Origin: Diphasiastrum complanatum
Taxonomy: Eukaryota > Streptophyta > Lycopodiopsida > Lycopodiales > Lycopodiaceae
Reading direction: 5' to 3'
Length of the DNA: 64,000 nt
Assembly (NCBI GenBank): GCA_029204225.1
Contig: CM055098.1
Span: 2,727,106 to 2,791,105 of the forward strand
Shown: positions 60,562 through 64,000 of the stretch, in pieces
How the letters are laid out: each line of letters opens with the position of its first letter
Numbering within the stretch: the stretch's first letter is position 1
Notes under the pieces: model-generated
Database searches by the model: none
Told to the model about the DNA's origin: nothing
What the model saw: the letters and a program-made list of their open reading frames with translations, nothing else
Program-made: the position numbers and the translations under genes

Positions 60562-61640
60562 GTCATTTCTGCTAGTATCATCTAGCTTTTTTCTTAAATC
60601 AGCAGGGATCCGAGAGTAAGTAATGCATCCAAAAACTCAAATGTGCTTGAGTGAGGGTTTCGATCTTGTCCATACCTCATAAGGTAGTTTGTCATTTAGA
60701 GCTTTTGTAATGGATCAATTATGTAGATAGGCAATAGTCGTGATAGCTTTTGCCCAAATTTTTTTTGGAAGAGAGGCATGGGCCAACATGCTCTTGGCAC
60801 TTTCGATCAATGTCTGATTCTTCCTTTCAGCTATACCATTGGACTGAGGTGAATAGCTAGTTGTAAATTGTTGGTGTATTCCATTTGCCTTGCAGAACTC
60901 CTTGAATTCGGTGGAGATAAATTCTCCCCCTCCATCAATGCATAGAGCCTTGATTTTTCTTTGTGTTTGATTTTCAGCAGATGAACTGCTTGAAAAATTT
61001 GAATGCTTTATATTTGTTCTTCAAAAAGTAGGTTACAGTTCTTCAAGAAAAAATCATCAGTAAAGGTTAGAAAGTAAATGGCTCCCCTGTGGAAGCAGTC
61101 TGCATAGGGCCACAGATATCATTATGCACAAGATCTAGCAAACCTTTAGATGAATGGACTGAATCAGAATTGAATGGACTTCTGGCATGTTTGTTGATAA
61201 TACAGCTTTCACAAAGAGAAGTTGATTTGTTAATAGCTGGTAGATCTTGCACTAAAATCAGATTTGATATTTGTTGAATACTTCTGAAGTTTAAATGGCC
61301 TAGTCTGAAATGCCATAGCATATTAGTCGATTCAAAAGTTGAAGTATGAAGAGCTTAACTATTTGTAGAATAACATTGGCTTAGCTTGTAGAGATAGCCG
61401 TATCTCCTACCGAAAGCTAAAACTTTTCTAGATTTGTCAAGAAGAGTGCAGCCCTCTATATCAAATTCGACCCTATGACCAGAATCAGTGATTCTGCTTA
61501 CTGAAAGCAGATTTTTAGTAAGACACGAAGAACATTGGACAGAGATTTTACATCACCTTTCTGAAATTCGATCCTAGTCAATCTTACCAATTGAGGACAA
61601 AGTGTAGACATTGTAGGTACCAGTTCTTGCTATACAATTG
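60562..61640 (-). mobile_element. Copia fossil, integrase region
   Basis: Minus sense: a protease-side region (LLSVSRITDSGHRVEFDI near 61490), the integrase zinc region (MLWHFRLGHLNFRSIQQISN, CESCIINKHARSPF) and the integrase core (IKALCIDGGGEFISTEFKEF, SPQSNGIAERKNQTL). Reverse transcriptase is absent, cut at the Gypsy LTR. It has a few breaks. Confidence 0.8.
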
Positions 61641-62580
61641 GCTTAAACTATGAGAGCCCACATGATCCATTTTCTATCTTTTTATACTTGTTTGTAATTA
61701 GAGTTCATGTTTACTTGTGATAGATAGCCCACTTTTATTATAGACAATAGATTTTAGAGGTTTCAGGCTATAGTAGAATTTCTAAGTCGAAATTGATACG
61801 TATCAAATTCTAAAATCGATACTGACTCGAATTGTGAAATTCGATACTAGATTCAGTTATGGTAGTTAGAACAATTATTATCAGTCACGAGGCTATAAAG
61901 AACCCTTGTACTCATTTATTAGAATGAAATATATTGACGAATGAAGTGTTGAGGACCTTATATGTTGTATGACTGTATCTCGCGCTTTCTTTCTGCCTAT
62001 TATTTTCGGGATTATGCTTATGTTGTTGAGTGTCAAGTATAATCTGTATGGTTCATTTAAGTGTTATCAATTACAACGTGATGAATGTGAATTTTAGTAC
62101 ATATATTTTCTAATCTAAAACAGGTTGCAACGAGCATTTCAAGGTCTTCTATACAGTACAACTATATGTTTTCTGATTTGATGAGTAGAATGTTCGGTGG
62201 TGTAGATCCTCCGATTCATTTGCGAGACTGGCTTAACTACTAATTCGAATCATTACACATATAACATCGAAACTATAAGGATTTATTGGCATGGCTTGTG
62301 TAATTCTAATTTGATACAACGCTGATCATGCAAAGCTATATGCATGAGATAAGTAGATGCATTGAAACTTTGTGTAGATTGAATAAACATTTAAATTCTG
62401 AATGATGGAAAATATTGGCCGCCTAAGAAAACATCTGTTGATGACCAGTTAACTATCTATTTCACTCATAAGAGCTTTTCACCAAGTAATAACCATAAAT
62501 TCGATCCTTGTGGGGAACGATATCTTTTATACTGCATAATATATAGAAAATCGAGTTCATTGAGCTAAGACATGATCTGA
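61641..62580 (+). repeat. Probable LTR of a second Gypsy element
   Basis: Non-coding sequence immediately upstream of a clear Gypsy primer site. It contains repeated TCGATAC/GATACG words (about 61780-61860). The left LTR edge could not be fixed, so the start given is only the edge of the preceding fossil. Confidence 0.35.
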
Positions 62581-62581
62581 A

Positions 62582-64000
62582 TTTTGGTGTCGTTGCCGGG
62601 GATCAAAAGTGGTTTTACTAATGATAAAGATCATATGTAGTGGTTCAAGGAACCTAATTCAAAATGTCCAAAAGGAATTTTCTTAGAAGCATAGAAAACC
62701 GAGATTTGCTTAGATTATTTCTTGGACAGATTGGCTACTTTAGAAGGTTCATTCCTTTCCTTGAAGAAGAAATTACGATTCTTGGGAATCTTCTAAAAGT
62801 AGAAGGAGAATTTTAATGGACCAAGCGACATGAGAATTGTTATCATGATATAATAGCAATTGCGAACTATGCATGGCCATAAAGAAAGAACGTCGCATAA
62901 AAACATAATCCAACCAATATAAAGATGCAGTGACAACAGAATTCTCTCGCATATATATTTGTATACAAGATCACTACATTAAAGAGATTCCGTGGTACAA
63001 CGTCATGACTAAACTGTATACATAGAGACTTGCGCAAATTATCAATACAATTTTTGAAATTTTAAATGTTGGCAACTCTTGAAGTGACGGATTGTTAGTC
63101 TCTGACGGAATAGCAACTAGCTCAAATTCTCTAGAGGAAACCTCTTCAACATTTACAAAATAATTTATGGGAGGAGAACCTTCGAACGTAATTCTGGAAT
63201 CTTCATCGACGTCCAGTAACATAATTAGCCATCTTCGAATAAGTCGACCACCTCTTTCCATAATGCGTTCAACCATTTTGACAGATTGAAAGGAGCGAGT
63301 AGAAGGTCGAATTGTAATATCATATGGATTGATTGCTGGATTTATAGAAGAAGAATATTTAATTCTAGATAAATCTTTGAAGATTTGAATTCATGTGATT
63401 ATTCTTTTTGATAAGACCTTGTGATACCTTAAAACACGTGACTAATTATGAAGTAAAGATACTAATCGTGTGTATGGAACTAGTGACGTATGCATCTGTG
63501 TGAACTAAGGATCGAATAAGTTCGATCCTGGATCGGAAAATTTCAACCCTATGAACTTCAATATTATGATTGGATATTTAACATCAATTCTTCTGTAGAC
63601 GAATTCTCATGATACAATCAGGTCTAAATAAAGAAAGAAGATCTGGACAAGACTACCTTTATGACCAATTGGGGAACCTATGCATATACTAGAATGCCAT
63701 TTGGACTTGTAATGCACCATCAACATTCCAGAGGATGATGACGGCTATATTTCAGGATTTTTTGAGGAAATTCCTTGAAATATTTATAGATGATTTATGT
63801 GTTTTCGGTTCTGCAAAGGATCATCCTAATAAACTTAAACAGATTCTACAAAGATGCAGGGAAACATCGATCTCATTGCATGCTGAAAAATGTTATTTTG
63901 AAATGTCAGAAGGCATACCTCTTGGTCATTGAATATCAAAAAGAGGAATAGAATTAGACCAAGATAAAATCGGGATAATTGAAGTTCTACAAACACCCAA
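62582..64000 (+). mobile_element. Second Athila/Tat-type Gypsy element, rearranged and running off the window
   Basis: The primer site reads TTTGGTGTCGTTGCCGGGGA at 62583-62602. Close behind (62690-62840) is the RT-to-RNase H junction region (LGQIGYFRRFIPFLEEEITI). Reverse transcriptase itself appears later, at 63720-64000 (STFQRMMTAIFQDFLRKFLE; IFIDDLCVFGSAKDHP; SISLHAEKCYFEMSEGIPLG; KRGIELDQDKIGIIEVLQTP). The order is not colinear with an intact element, so it is rearranged or composite. Several breaks; continues beyond base 64000. Confidence 0.7.
62974..63276 (-). CDS. Unrecognised 100-codon ORF between Gypsy pieces
   Basis: The protein begins MVERIMERGGRLIRRWLIML, has an acidic middle (DVDEDSRITFEGSPPINYFV) and ends in a hydrophobic segment (VLIICASLYVYSLVM) that could span a membrane. 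It is antisense to the surrounding Gypsy sequence. It may be part of an insertion separating the two Gypsy pieces. No family recognised. Confidence 0.25.
   Translation of the reverse strand: MVERIMERGGRLIRRWLIMLLDVDEDSRITFEGSPPINYFVNVEEVSSREFELVAIPSETNNPSLQELPTFKISKIVLIICASLYVYSLVMTLYHGISLM

Overview
This window is nuclear DNA of a land plant with a large, repeat-filled genome. Two host genes support that. One is a plastid monothiol glutaredoxin of the GRXS16 type (transit peptide, GIY-YIG-like domain and Grx domain, a combination known from green plants). The other is the first coding exon of a selenium-binding protein. Very long (GA)n and (AT)n runs, a 3.4-kb intron carrying an LTR element, and nested transposons fill the rest. 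A fern or other seed-free plant would fit, but nothing here proves the lineage.

Layout. 1-2.2 kb: GC-rich hairpins, a duplicated TATA block and the SBP first exon. 2.9-4.3 kb: three small non-autonomous hAT-like elements. 5.1-7.3 kb: microsatellites, an unrecognised exon-like stretch and a GC-rich tandem repeat. 7.3-26.7 kb: three hAT transposons. Copy A is on the minus strand; copies B and C are head to tail on the plus strand and separated only by an AT tract. A young Ty1/Copia element sits in an intron of copy C. 26.7-29.2 kb: nothing recognised. 29.2-32.3 kb: Copia and Ty3/Gypsy fossils. 32.6-41.4 kb: a gene-dense block that I cannot assign to a known element. It holds a spliced transposase-like gene, a spliced acidic gene, a very divergent histone H3-like gene, a further spliced gene and an intact two-exon gene for a 103-residue protein. 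41.4-42.6 kb: the tail of a LINE-like pol. 42.7-47.7 kb: no genes seen. 47.8-52.1 kb: GRXS16 on the minus strand. 52.9-64 kb: Gypsy and Copia fossils on both strands, including a Gypsy LTR with a 194-bp GA run inside it and a leader full of one dispersed motif.

Most interesting: the 32.6-41.4 kb block with its histone H3-like gene; the GRXS16 copy whose CGFS active site reads CRFS and whose usual C-terminal Cys is Ala; hAT elements with an AT-hook tail and an opposite-strand coiled-coil ORF; and a Copia LTR carrying five copies of an ACGTG-centred palindrome. No rRNA, tRNA or CRISPR array was seen, although tRNAs could not be searched for systematically.
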